A DNA stretch of 64,000 nucleotides from NCBI GenBank assembly GCA_002428325.1, contig DIVR01000052.1, positions 11,141 to 75,140 on the forward strand, in the 5' to 3' direction. The notes under the pieces are model-generated. The model saw nothing but the letters and a program-made list of their open reading frames with translations, was not told where the DNA came from and did no database searches. The number at the start of each line of letters is the position of its first letter. Position 1 is the first letter of the stretch. This DNA comes from a bacterium UBP4_UBA6127. Its GTDB lineage: Bacteria > UBP4 > UBA4092. Position numbers and translations under genes: made by a program. This document shows, piece after piece, positions 1 through 8,376 of this stretch.

Positions 1-270
1 CAGTCGCTACAATTAATCAAAACCGAAGAAATGCGGGCACGCAAAAACAATGTTTATTCCAGAATCGTTCAAATTGTTAAAAACAGAGCGCCTGTATTGG
101 TAAAAACGACCAATTCCCAGTTGGCCATCCAAATCGGAAAACAGTTCAAACGTCAATTTAAGGGACAATTGGATATTTCCACCAGTAAGAAAAACGGAGT
201 AATGGTCCGCTGGAGCTATGAGCAGGAAACAGCTAAACCTGCCAAAGAGACCTCTCATTCTACTGTCTGA
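1..270 (+). CDS. C-terminal part of a BCAM0308/NMD3-like protein (5' end outside window)
   Basis: The reading frame is open from base 1 to the TGA at 268-270, giving 89 residues without the beginning of the gene. The segment VLVKTTNSQLAIQIGKQFKR followed by a lysine-rich stretch and VMVRW resembles, from memory, the end of BCAM0308/NMD3-like proteins, whose C-terminus carries 'TTT..LA..IG.AL...F.G' and a terminal 'V.W'. Those proteins usually have an N-terminal zinc-ribbon, which would lie upstream of the window. Function is not established; an RNA- or ribosome-linked role is only suggested by the NMD3 resemblance. It ends 15 bases before uvrB on the same strand, so the two may be cotranscribed. 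An internal ATG at 31 is probably not the true start because the frame stays open upstream. Confidence 0.55.
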   Translation, partial: QSLQLIKTEEMRARKNNVYSRIVQIVKNRAPVLVKTTNSQLAIQIGKQFKRQFKGQLDISTSKKNGVMVRWSYEQETAKPAKETSHSTV

Positions 271-285
271 ATTTTAAAATGAACC

Positions 286-2277
286 GTGCCACAATTTAAT
301 TTAAAATCCTCGTTTGCTCCAAGTGGGGATCAGCCTGGTGCAATCAAAGAACTCATTAAGGCGATCCAGGATTTAAACCGTTATGTAACCTTAGTCGGGG
401 TAACCGGATCCGGTAAAACCTATACCGTGGCAAATCTGGTTCAATCTCTGCAGAAGCCCACGTTGGTAATTGCCCATAATAAAACATTGGCTGCCCAGCT
501 ATATCAAGAATTCAAAGATTTCTTTCCTGAAAATGCTGTTGAATATTTCGTCAGTTATTATGACTATTACCAGCCTGAAGCTTATATTCCCACCACAGAC
601 ACTTATATCGAAAAAGATTCTGCCATCAACGACGAAATAGACAAACTGCGCCAACGGGCCACCATGTCCCTGCTGACTCGAAGAGATGTTATCGTGGTGG
701 CCAGTGTTTCCTGCATCTATGGACTGGGGTCCCCTGAGATATACTTCGAGATGGTGTTAAAATTCGTAAAGGGGACTTCCCTGGACAGGGATGCCGCTAT
801 CCGTAAGCTTATTTCTATCCTGTATGAAAGAAATCCTATAGATTTCAGTAGAGGAAAATTCAGGGTTTCCGGTGATGTTTTGGAAATCTTCCCGACTTAT
901 GAGGATACCGCCTTAAGAATAGAGTTTTTTGGAGATGACATTGACCGCATATCCAGAATAGACCCTTTAACCGGATCGGTGATTGAAGAGTTGGAGCAGA
1001 TCACTATCTTTCCAGCAAAACATTGGGTGATGCCTGAGCTTCAGCTTCGAGCTGCAACCGAGAAGATTCGGGAAGAGCTTCAAGAAAGGGTGGAATGGTT
1101 CAATAAGAATAATATGCCATTGGAAGCAGAAAGAATCCGGCAGCGGACCAATTTTGATTTGGAGATGATGCAGGAAATCGGGTATTGTTCCGGGATTGAA
1201 AACTATTCCAGGATTCTTACGAATCGAAGTCCCGGGTCTCCTTCTGAAACCCTGATGGATTATCTTCCTGAGGATTCCCTGGTCGTAATTGATGAGTCCC
1301 ATGTTACCTTGCCGCAAATCCATGGAATGTATGCAGGGGACCGCTCCAGGAAAAAGAATCTCATTGATTACGGATTCAGGCTTCCCTCCGCTTTTGACAA
1401 CCGTCCTTTAAAATTTGATGAATTCCATTCAAAGGTCAAGCATTTCCTATTTGTCTCCGCCACTCCCGGAGAATGGGAGATGAAGAAATCCGAGGGAGCC
1501 ATTATTGAACAGATAATCCGCCCCACAGGACTTCTGGACCCGGAAATTCTTATTCGTCCGGTTAAGAATCAGGTGGACGATTTAGTCAATGAAATCCGCA
1601 AACAAATCGAGGTTAGCGAAAGAGTGCTGGTTACTACTCTAACCAAGAAAATGGCCGAGAATCTCACTGACTATCTGACTCAGCTGGGAATCAGAGCCAG
1701 ATACTTGCATTCAACGATTGAAACCCTTGAAAGGATAGAAATCATCAGAGGGCTTCGATTGGGAGAATTTGATGTTCTAGTGGGAGTTAATTTACTTCGA
1801 GAAGGATTAGATATTCCTGAAGTATCCCTGGTCGCTATCTTGGATGCCGATAAAGAGGGATTTCTCCGTTCAGAACGATCCTTGATCCAGACTATTGGGC
1901 GCTGTGCCAGAAATGTTCGATCCCGGGCCATATTATATGCAGATAGAATTACTGATTCTATGAAAAAGGCCATTGATGTAACCGAACGACGACGAAAAAT
2001 CCAGTTTGATTATAATAAGGCCCATGGAATCACTCCCCAAACGATTATTCGTCCAGTGCAAGATGCGATGGTTGATACCAAGGAAATCTTGGAAGTACCC
2101 GCCAGGGAAACAGGCTTATCCGGAGAATTGCATTCCGATGAGGATTTGAATAAACTGGTAATTGAATTAGAGAAGAAAATGAAACAAGCCGCTAAAGAGC
2201 TTGATTTCGAATCTGCAGCTCATTACCGAGACAGTCTGGTAAAGTTAAAAGAGTTTATGCTGGGTATGCAAAAGTGA
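286..2277 (+). CDS. uvrB: Excinuclease ABC subunit B (UvrB)
   Basis: UvrB is the damage-verifying, ATP-dependent strand-opening component of UvrABC nucleotide excision repair in the cytoplasm. The 663-residue protein has the usual family length. Walker A is GVTGSGKT at residues 38-45, the conserved beta-hairpin motif YYDYYQPEAYIP lies near residue 93, the helicase DEAD-like box is VVIDESH, and helicase motif VI is seen as QTIGRCARN. A C-terminal UVR domain (about residues 625-660, ELEKKMKQAAKELDFESAA) binds UvrC. The start is GTG at 286, because the conserved FNLKSSFAPSGDQP begins immediately after it. The stop codon overlaps the GTG start of the next gene (GTGA), so translation of the downstream glycosyltransferase is probably coupled to uvrB. 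Confidence 0.97.
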   Translation: MPQFNLKSSFAPSGDQPGAIKELIKAIQDLNRYVTLVGVTGSGKTYTVANLVQSLQKPTLVIAHNKTLAAQLYQEFKDFFPENAVEYFVSYYDYYQPEAYIPTTDTYIEKDSAINDEIDKLRQRATMSLLTRRDVIVVASVSCIYGLGSPEIYFEMVLKFVKGTSLDRDAAIRKLISILYERNPIDFSRGKFRVSGDVLEIFPTYEDTALRIEFFGDDIDRISRIDPLTGSVIEELEQITIFPAKHWVMPELQLRAATEKIREELQERVEWFNKNNMPLEAERIRQRTNFDLEMMQEIGYCSGIENYSRILTNRSPGSPSETLMDYLPEDSLVVIDESHVTLPQIHGMYAGDRSRKKNLIDYGFRLPSAFDNRPLKFDEFHSKVKHFLFVSATPGEWEMKKSEGAIIEQIIRPTGLLDPEILIRPVKNQVDDLVNEIRKQIEVSERVLVTTLTKKMAENLTDYLTQLGIRARYLHSTIETLERIEIIRGLRLGEFDVLVGVNLLREGLDIPEVSLVAILDADKEGFLRSERSLIQTIGRCARNVRSRAILYADRITDSMKKAIDVTERRRKIQFDYNKAHGITPQTIIRPVQDAMVDTKEILEVPARETGLSGELHSDEDLNKLVIELEKKMKQAAKELDFESAAHYRDSLVKLKEFMLGMQK

Positions 2278-3956
2278 GAGGGTTACTGACCCATAAAATA
2301 CTGAAAAATCCCATATGGTTTGGAATAGTTTTCATTATTTTAGCAGGTATCTTCAGCCGGTTTTATGGGCTAGGCACCCATAGCCTTTGGGTAGATGAAG
2401 TGATTGCCAGTTATGTATCAGCAGGTCCTGACTTGCATGCGGGCCCTGAAGATATTAAGTATATTTACCAACAGCGTTTTAATGATGTAACCCCACCTCT
2501 ACGTGATTACCTCGCCCATTTATCCTTTCGTTTCTTAGGTGTAAATGAATACGGGCTTCGCTTCTTCCCTGCCCTCTTTGGGGTTCTGGGTATCGCATTG
2601 ATTTTTCTGGTCGCCCGAAGATGGTTTAATGAGGAAACAGCCTTAATTTGTGCCTTTCTTTTGTTGATATCTCCCTTTTATCTGCATCATTCACAAGATG
2701 GGAGAATGTACACCCTTTTGATGTTTTTTTCATTATCAGCTTTTTTCTGCCTTCATCAGACCCTGTTTTCATCCCAGCATTCGTTTTACTGGGGAACAGG
2801 CTTCATCATTTTCAACCTCCTGAATATTTACCTGAGTTATTTTGGTTTCTGGTGCTTATGTACCCAGTGTTTGATTGCCCTTGTCTGGATCGGTTTGAAA
2901 TCAAGAGAAACCGACCAAAGCCTTCGATACATCCTTAGAGGGTCTGGATATCTAGCTTTAGGACTGGCTATTTTGTTTATCCTTTATCTACCATGGGTGA
3001 AAGCGATTTATTTATTTATTACCCGGAACATCCATTCTCCAGTGCCTTATCAATTACCTTTCACCCCTCCCATCATTGATGAGGAGACCAGCCGCAACTA
3101 TATCTACCATCTGAAACCTAATTGGCCTTTTTTAAAAGGATTGCTGGCTGATTTTGGACAAAAGGGATGGATGAATTATGTTTATATTGGTTTTTTCCTT
3201 ACAGGACTGCGATACCTTATTAAAACCAATGTGAAATTGGGATTGGGATTCATCTTATGGCTTACAATCCCACTAATTATCACTTTTGCTCCTCCGGCGA
3301 AAGCCCTTTTCTTTAATCGTTATATTTCCTTTATGATGCCGGTTTATATTCTGACGACAGGTGTGGGGATGATGCAGATTATCTATTGGCTGAAAAATAA
3401 ATCGACTCCTTATATCAACCTCTCAAGTTATCCTTTCATCTTATCGATAATGGTCCTTTTTACGGTCGTTACCCTCCCCGCTATTCGAGACCATTATAGG
3501 GTTCAGAAGCAGGATTGGAAGAAAGCCGTCGCTTTCATGATTCCCCAAATCCAGAATGAAGATGTCATTATTGCCGGCCCTTATAATTCTTTCTGGAGTA
3601 CCATGTACTACCTTCAACGCAATGGGGCCAAACGCTCTGAGTTATATCCAGCCCCCTGGAGCGGTCAGTATTCTGAAGTAAACTTGCAGGGTAAAATCAT
3701 TCGGCTTTGCCAGAAAATTCAAGATACTGAAAATCTTGCTCAATACTATCAAAACAATAATCGAGTCTGGTACATTTCAGCCTATTATCGGACTTACCAA
3801 TATAGAAATCCTTCCTATTATTCATATATTGAGTCCCATTCGGGACGCTATGCCCGATTTGATTCAGCTATTGATGATGATTCTATCTTTGTTTTTCTAT
3901 CTGATAAATTGGAACTGAAACCTACCCTGGCACCCATTTTTCCCTCAAGGAACTAA
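2274..3956 (+). CDS. GT39/ArnT-like multi-pass membrane glycosyltransferase
   Basis: The 560-residue protein is highly hydrophobic, with about ten or more predicted membrane segments. It shows the GT39/PMT (ArnT, dolichyl-phosphate-mannose transferase) signature: an acidic pair in the first extracytoplasmic loop (WVDE, D41-E42), DVTPPLRDYL near residue 71, and HHSQDGRMY near residue 138. Such enzymes take a sugar from a polyprenyl-phosphate carrier and transfer it to lipid, glycan or protein outside the inner membrane. The acceptor cannot be read from sequence. The GTG start overlaps the uvrB stop by four bases, an unusual pairing of a repair gene with an envelope gene. A long palindrome (3969-4015) follows the stop and may end the transcript. 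Confidence 0.85.
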   Translation: MRGLLTHKILKNPIWFGIVFIILAGIFSRFYGLGTHSLWVDEVIASYVSAGPDLHAGPEDIKYIYQQRFNDVTPPLRDYLAHLSFRFLGVNEYGLRFFPALFGVLGIALIFLVARRWFNEETALICAFLLLISPFYLHHSQDGRMYTLLMFFSLSAFFCLHQTLFSSQHSFYWGTGFIIFNLLNIYLSYFGFWCLCTQCLIALVWIGLKSRETDQSLRYILRGSGYLALGLAILFILYLPWVKAIYLFITRNIHSPVPYQLPFTPPIIDEETSRNYIYHLKPNWPFLKGLLADFGQKGWMNYVYIGFFLTGLRYLIKTNVKLGLGFILWLTIPLIITFAPPAKALFFNRYISFMMPVYILTTGVGMMQIIYWLKNKSTPYINLSSYPFILSIMVLFTVVTLPAIRDHYRVQKQDWKKAVAFMIPQIQNEDVIIAGPYNSFWSTMYYLQRNGAKRSELYPAPWSGQYSEVNLQGKIIRLCQKIQDTENLAQYYQNNNRVWYISAYYRTYQYRNPSYYSYIESHSGRYARFDSAIDDDSIFVFLSDKLELKPTLAPIFPSRN

Positions 3957-3968
3957 ACCTTCTTTAGA

Positions 3969-4015
3969 TCGGAGCAGTAACGGAGAGGGTCAGACCCTCT
4001 CCGTTACTGCTCCGA
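3969..4015. repeat. Intergenic palindrome, 23-bp arms (ACGGAGAGGGTC family)
   Basis: The arms 3969-3991 and 3993-4015 are perfect reverse complements around a single central A. The inner core is ACGGAGAGGGTC. A near copy with the same inner 14 bases lies at 54680-54722, and a divergent relative at 38811-38877. It sits between the 3' ends of two convergent genes (GT39 and glyA), so it could act as a bidirectional terminator or a REP-like element. There is no T-run directly after the stem, which argues against a classic intrinsic terminator. Confidence 0.85.
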
Positions 4016-4115
4016 ACACTCTAAATCAGCATATTTTAGTATTTATTATTGAATATATTAAAGTTAACAAATAATCCTTAAAGTAACTTATCAAAGATGG
4101 GTTTTAGGCAAAAAA

Positions 4116-4143
4116 AAAGACTGGTTGGAAGCAACCAGTCTTT
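4116..4143 (-). terminator. Intrinsic terminator of the glyA operon
   Basis: The arms AAAGACTGGTTG (4116-4127) and its complement (4132-4143) form a 12-bp stem with a four-base loop. Read on the minus strand the stem runs into a T tract (complement of the A-run at 4111-4118). It lies about 20 bases after the glyA stop and closes the minus-strand operon. Confidence 0.85.
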
Positions 4144-4165
4144 AATAAAAAAACAAATAGATGTC

Positions 4166-5401
4166 TTATACGTAGAGAGGAAATTTTTGGCAGAGGACTA
4201 AAACATCATTTTTGACAGCTGCCAAAACCTCAGGATTATTCCGATTCATCAGAGCTTTATTGATCAGCTCCGCAATTCGTTTCATTTCAGGCTCTTTCAT
4301 ACCCCTGGTGGTTACCGCTGGTGTCCCGATACGAACTCCGCTGGTGATAAAGGGTTTTTCGGTATCAAAAGGTACGGTATTTTTATTAACCGTGATTCCA
4401 GCCTCTTCCAAAGCTATCTGGGCTTCTTTACCTGTTATTCCCTTATTTCTGAGGTCCACCAACATCAAGTGATTATCTGTGCCTCCGCTGACTAATCGAT
4501 ACCCATCGGCCATCAGAGAGTCAGCCAGGGTCTTGGCATTCAGGATGATTTGTTTCTGATATTGTTTGAAGTCATCAGACATGGCTTCCTTGAAAGCGAC
4601 CGCCTTAGCCGCAATAATATGCATCAAGGGCCCGCCCTGAATCCCGGGGAATATAATAGAATTAATTTGTTTGGTATATTTTTCTTTACAGAGAATCAAT
4701 CCGGCACGAGGTCCCCGAAGAGTTTTATGGGTCGTGGTCGTCACCACATCAGCATAAGGAACAGGACTGGGATGCAATCCTGCCGCCACTAATCCGGCGA
4801 TATGGGCCATATCCACCATAAGATAGGCGCCGACTTCATCTGCTATTTCCCGGAATTTAGGGAAATCCAGAATCCTGGGATAAGCGCTGGCTCCAGCCAA
4901 AATCATTTTAGGCTTAAATTCCAATGCCTTACTGCGCAATTCATCGTAATCAATCTGTTCGGTTTCCCGGTTGACCCCATAAGAAACGATATTAAAATAT
5001 TTACCAGAGAAATTAACCGGGCTTCCATGGGTCAAATGCCCACCATGAGACAATTCCATACCTAAAACAGTATCCCCAAGATTTAATAACGCAAAATAGA
5101 CTCCCATATTGGCCTGAGAACCGGAATGAGGCTGAACATTGGCATGCTCAGCGCCAAAGAGGGCCTTGGCCCTTTCAATAGCAAGATTTTCAACCACATC
5201 AACGAATTCACATCCGCCATAGTAACGTTTCCCCGGAAGGCCTTCGGCGTATTTATTGGTCATGATACAACCTTGAGCTTCCAGAACCGCTTTGCTGACA
5301 AAATTTTCCGAGGCAATAAGTTCCAGACCGGATTCCTGCCGTTCGGTTTCCTTTTGGATTGCTGAATAGACTTCGGGGTCCACCTGCTGAAGATATGACA
5401 T
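4166..5401 (-). CDS. glyA: Serine hydroxymethyltransferase
   Basis: This PLP enzyme interconverts serine and glycine and produces 5,10-methylene-tetrahydrofolate for one-carbon metabolism. The 411-residue length is standard. The PLP-binding lysine is K226 in TTTTHKTLRGPRAG, preceded by the conserved VDMAHIAGL (D197, H200). ELIASEN near residue 27 and YAEGLPGKRYYGG near residue 51 are family hallmarks. It is the last gene of a minus-strand operon, 31 bases after rpiB, with a clear intrinsic terminator downstream. The order tsaC, phosphatase, rpiB, glyA resembles the Bacillus ywlC-ywlE-ywlF-ywlG-glyA region. Confidence 0.97.
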   Translation of the reverse strand: MSYLQQVDPEVYSAIQKETERQESGLELIASENFVSKAVLEAQGCIMTNKYAEGLPGKRYYGGCEFVDVVENLAIERAKALFGAEHANVQPHSGSQANMGVYFALLNLGDTVLGMELSHGGHLTHGSPVNFSGKYFNIVSYGVNRETEQIDYDELRSKALEFKPKMILAGASAYPRILDFPKFREIADEVGAYLMVDMAHIAGLVAAGLHPSPVPYADVVTTTTHKTLRGPRAGLILCKEKYTKQINSIIFPGIQGGPLMHIIAAKAVAFKEAMSDDFKQYQKQIILNAKTLADSLMADGYRLVSGGTDNHLMLVDLRNKGITGKEAQIALEEAGITVNKNTVPFDTEKPFITSGVRIGTPAVTTRGMKEPEMKRIAELINKALMNRNNPEVLAAVKNDVLVLCQKFPLYV

Positions 5402-5432
5402 GTTAAACTCCTTCTGACTTTATGTATAAGCC

Positions 5433-5894
5433 TTATTTACAGTATTTTTTCTCAATATCCGTTATTAGATCCAGCCTGCGTTGATGCCGGCCGCCTTCAA
5501 ATTCTGTCTCTAGCCAGGTTTTAGTAATAGCCAAGGCCTTTTCTGGTTCAATGCCACCGGTTTCAGGCCTGCCTCCCAGCGACAGTACATTGGCATTTCC
5601 ATGTTGCCGGCTCTGTTGAGCTAATAAGACAGTCGTGGCCAATGCTGCCCGAATTCCGGGAACTTTATTGGCAACATAACTCATCCCCAAACCATTTCCG
5701 CAAATAACAATCCCCCGGTCTGACTCTCCCCGGGAGACACTCTCTGCAACCTTTTGTCCATAGAGAGTAAAATCCACTGATTCGGTGCTGTGAGTCCCAT
5801 AATCCTGAACATCATAACCCCAATCGATTAGTTGGGATTTAATGATTTCTTTTAATGGGAATCCCGCATGATCTGAACCGATAGCTATTTTCAT
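5433..5894 (-). CDS. rpiB: Ribose-5-phosphate isomerase B
   Basis: RpiB interconverts ribose-5-phosphate and ribulose-5-phosphate in the pentose phosphate pathway. The 153-residue protein begins with the family motif IAIGSDHAGF (D8, H9) and carries the active-site cysteine C65 in CGNGLGMS, followed by ANKVPGIRAA. The usual CGTGxG reads CGNG here, and the usual SRxHNDANVL reads SRQHGNANVL (H98). Both are mild variants that keep the catalytic Cys and His, so activity is likely; an allose-6-phosphate isomerase role in the same family is less likely. Its start overlaps the stop of the phosphatase gene by four bases (ATGA), implying coupled translation. Confidence 0.93.
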   Translation of the reverse strand: MKIAIGSDHAGFPLKEIIKSQLIDWGYDVQDYGTHSTESVDFTLYGQKVAESVSRGESDRGIVICGNGLGMSYVANKVPGIRAALATTVLLAQQSRQHGNANVLSLGGRPETGGIEPEKALAITKTWLETEFEGGRHQRRLDLITDIEKKYCK

Positions 5895-6367
5895 GATTGA
5901 CTGCTCTCCAAGATTTCTTTATGAATAAGATTCCGGATACAGGTATGAATCTCATTGGCGCAAGACCTGTATTCCGCTAAGCCTAGACCATAGGGGTCAT
6001 CAATCTCATGATGATTTTCGCTATCAGGATGATAATCCCCCATAATTTTTATTTTATTATCCAAATCAGGGGTCATACTCAGAAGGACATCCCGATGCAT
6101 GGTTTCCATGACAATGACTAAATCAGCTTCCCTTAACAATCCTTCATTGATACGGGTTGAATGATGCCCCATAATATCAATGCCACGCTCATTCATCACC
6201 AGGATGGCAGGATCCGATGCTAAACGGCCATCTACAGTAAGAACCCCGGCAGAAGATATGTGGATATCATAAGAAGGATACTTTTCCATCTCCTTCTTCA
6301 TCAAAGCTTCAGCCATAGGGCTTCGGCATAAGTTACCCGTACACACAAAGAGAATAGATTTAATCAT
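5891..6367 (-). CDS. Low-molecular-weight phosphatase (YwlE/Wzb family)
   Basis: The 158-residue protein has the LMW-PTP P-loop CX5R as CTGNLCRS (C9 to R15) and the general-acid loop DDPYG near residue 122. The family includes protein-tyrosine phosphatases and the protein-arginine phosphatase YwlE. In YwlE the fifth P-loop residue is Thr and confers phospho-arginine preference, while tyrosine phosphatases usually have Ile there. This protein has Leu (L13), so substrate choice is unclear. The position next to tsaC, rpiB and glyA matches Bacillus ywlE. No McsB-like arginine kinase or tyrosine kinase is seen in the window. It overlaps the start of rpiB by four bases. Confidence 0.9.
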   Translation of the reverse strand: MIKSILFVCTGNLCRSPMAEALMKKEMEKYPSYDIHISSAGVLTVDGRLASDPAILVMNERGIDIMGHHSTRINEGLLREADLVIVMETMHRDVLLSMTPDLDNKIKIMGDYHPDSENHHEIDDPYGLGLAEYRSCANEIHTCIRNLIHKEILESSQS

Positions 6368-6402
6368 AAAATATCCGCCTGTTAATCAATTATACCGTAA
6401 AA

Positions 6403-7056
6403 TCAAAGGCTTGAGATTTGTAGAATACGCCGAATATCATCCGATTGAATATTACCTTCCCTCAATATCCGGGGAGGTTCAGTTGTAAGATCAACCACCG
6501 TGGATGGAATTCCGCTGCCAATGATACCCCCATCGATTATCAAATCAATCTCTGTCAAGAAATCTTGAGGCAATGATTTAAAATCTATACAGGGCGGTTC
6601 ATCCGAGTAATTAGCGCTTGTACTTGCTACGGGTCTCCCCAGTTGTTCAATGAGCCGAGTTACCAGCTGAGACTGGGGCATTCTCAGTCCAATTTTTCCA
6701 GTTCCACAGGTGATGGCAGCATACGGGGCTTGTGAACAGGGCACTATTATCGTAAGGGCCCCAGGCCAATAGGTTTCACATAATGCCTCTGTTCTATCTG
6801 GAATTGAATCCGATAAAGCAAGCACTTGATGGAAACCATTAACCAATACCGGCAGAGGTTTTTGGTTGTCGCGTTTCTTCAGCTGATAAATTCTCGAAAC
6901 CGCCTGGGGATTATCAATATCGCAAATCAGGCCATACACAGTATCCGTAGGGACCATAACGACTCCGCCCTGCAGAAGGCAATTGACTATATTCTGAAGA
7001 GATTCAGCCGATGGATTATCAGGACTGATTTTGATTGATGCATTTCGGGGAATCAT
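6403..7056 (-). CDS. tsaC: L-threonylcarbamoyladenylate synthase (TsaC/YrdC/Sua5 family)
   Basis: The enzyme makes threonylcarbamoyl-AMP from threonine, bicarbonate and ATP, the first step of t6A37 modification of ANN-decoding tRNAs. The 217-residue protein contains the YrdC domain with PTDTVYGL (residues 36-43), the KRDNQKPLPVLV nucleotide-binding segment (K61-R62, K66) and the STSANYS motif near residue 144. It lacks the extra C-terminal Sua5 domain, so it is the short TsaC form, with a short tail after the YrdC domain. It starts six bases after the upstream gene's stop and precedes the phosphatase by 35 bases, so it belongs to the glyA operon. Confidence 0.95.
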   Translation of the reverse strand: MIPRNASIKISPDNPSAESLQNIVNCLLQGGVVMVPTDTVYGLICDIDNPQAVSRIYQLKKRDNQKPLPVLVNGFHQVLALSDSIPDRTEALCETYWPGALTIIVPCSQAPYAAITCGTGKIGLRMPQSQLVTRLIEQLGRPVASTSANYSDEPPCIDFKSLPQDFLTEIDLIIDGGIIGSGIPSTVVDLTTEPPRILREGNIQSDDIRRILQISSL

Positions 7057-7062
7057 TTAAAT

Positions 7063-7707
7063 CTATCTTTCAATAACAAATTTTGAGATATCTTGGAACA
7101 GGAAATCATAAACCCGGTTAATTCGTTCCAGGGGAATGGAGGAGTTATAAACGACTCCATGGAATTCACCTTTTATCTCAATAAACAGATTGTTCATATC
7201 TCTGAACCAAGGTTCAATTCGAATATCCATTACTTCGTCTTTTCCGGGCAAATTCAAACGAAGGCCGGCCCCACCCAGGTTTTTCCCCAAAGTATTGATA
7301 TCTTCGGATGTAAAGCTGAAAAACTTATTCAATAAAATATCCCGGGAAGAATTCCCAGAATCACAGGGCCAGAGAGACCTTAAAACTACCGCTTGAAATA
7401 AAAACATAGGGATATTCATTTCGGTACGAATATGTTCCATGACTGTTTTGGTTTTATCCATAAACAACTGGATATTAAACTGGGAATCCTCTTCCTGGAT
7501 ATAGAGACGATCCGACATGATTCTTAATGCCGAACCATTGGGGTGAGTTAATTGTGCCCCATTGGGAATCAGAGAAAAGGAGGGATATTCAAAGGTCTGG
7601 CAAATCTTGGAATAAATATCCACCAGGGTATTCTTCTCAAGGTTGGTGATAGGAGGAAAAACAATTTCAGTTGAATAATGGATAGTCTTAAGTAATTCTG
7701 GATTCAT
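7063..7707 (-). CDS. Conserved-looking protein of unknown function in the tsaC-glyA operon
   Basis: I do not recognise this 214-residue soluble protein. It has no signal peptide or membrane segment. Visible features are an N-terminal region with IVFPPITNLEKNTL, a central NGSALRIMSDRLYIQEED, a SLWPCDSGNSSRDILLNKF segment and a basic C-terminal end (RVYDFLFQDISKFVIER). The general composition recalls small beta-rich proteins of the TIGR04255 type, but this is a weak impression. A good ribosome binding site (AAAGGA) precedes the ATG. It lies between DUF2062 (10 bases) and tsaC (6 bases), so it is cotranscribed with them. The tight operon placement makes it a real gene. Confidence 0.75.
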   Translation of the reverse strand: MNPELLKTIHYSTEIVFPPITNLEKNTLVDIYSKICQTFEYPSFSLIPNGAQLTHPNGSALRIMSDRLYIQEEDSQFNIQLFMDKTKTVMEHIRTEMNIPMFLFQAVVLRSLWPCDSGNSSRDILLNKFFSFTSEDINTLGKNLGGAGLRLNLPGKDEVMDIRIEPWFRDMNNLFIEIKGEFHGVVYNSSIPLERINRVYDFLFQDISKFVIER

Positions 7708-7717
7708 AATATTTCCT

Positions 7718-8230
7718 TTATTGATGATATATTTCGTGATGTCTTAATCTTTTTTTCTTTATATGGTCCTGGTAAGCTACCATGATCCTGTAAGTAATCA
7801 GATAACTTATCAGAGATATTAAAACTGAGGTAATGATAACGCCAATCAGGAGAGAGATTCCAGTAGCAGAGAGGATATCCCATACTTCCTTTATCGTTCT
7901 AGCTTTCATTAATCGATAGATATAATCTGAACTATTCCAGCCATGTCCCATCAAAAAACTACCTAACGAATAACTGAAAATCCATATAGGAATAGTCGTG
8001 GCCGTATTAAATAAGATTGTTCCTAAAACAGCCGCTCCCCGATTCAACTTCAAAAGAGTGGCAAAAATCAAAGCATAAATCGGACCCGCGATAGGCATTA
8101 CGCCAAGAAACATTCCTAACGCCATCCCTCCAGCAACTTTATGAGGGCTGTCTTTCATCCTGACTAAACGGTAATAATTCAGCTTAATCCACCGTTTCAG
8201 GCGGTTTTTTTTCGGTATATGTAATGACAT
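7718..8230 (-). CDS. DUF2062 family membrane protein
   Basis: The 170-residue protein matches the DUF2062 pattern: a basic N-terminus (KKNRLKRWIKLNYYRLVR), then SPHKVAGGMALGMFLGVMPI, a hydrophobic helix, LKLNRGAAVLGTILFNTATT and a further pair of hydrophobic segments. DUF2062 proteins are small inner-membrane proteins of unknown biochemical role, often found near glycosyltransferases or at the ends of operons. It is the first gene of the minus-strand operon running to glyA and is divergent from tolQ across a 146-base gap. No clear ribosome binding site is visible before the ATG. Confidence 0.85.
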   Translation of the reverse strand: MSLHIPKKNRLKRWIKLNYYRLVRMKDSPHKVAGGMALGMFLGVMPIAGPIYALIFATLLKLNRGAAVLGTILFNTATTIPIWIFSYSLGSFLMGHGWNSSDYIYRLMKARTIKEVWDILSATGISLLIGVIITSVLISLISYLITYRIMVAYQDHIKKKRLRHHEIYHQ

Positions 8231-8318
8231 AAATTGATTGATTATAACGATAGTCCGAATTATTTAATTTGCGACCTGTAAACATTTTAAACAGTTTAGT
8301 AGTAAAATTGAAGAGAAA

Positions 8319-8348
8319 TTGATTTCCATGATAGACTGCTTTGATAAT
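8319..8348 (+). promoter_or_regulatory. Candidate sigma70-type promoter for the tol-pal cluster
   Basis: TTGATT (8319-8324) and GATAAT (8343-8348) are separated by 18 bases and end about 28 bases before the tolQ start. The -10 matches five of six consensus bases and the -35 four of six. It is the best candidate in the divergent tolQ-DUF2062 gap. Confidence 0.4.
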
Positions 8349-8376
8349 CATTCATCTTCCATGAAATAGGAATACT

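Noticed and set aside
967..1323. Minus-strand open frame opposite uvrB
   Set aside because: It overlaps conserved uvrB sequence and shows no independent signal of coding.
4111..4118. A-run considered as a slippery or regulatory tract
   Set aside because: It is the T-tract of the glyA terminator when read on the minus strand.
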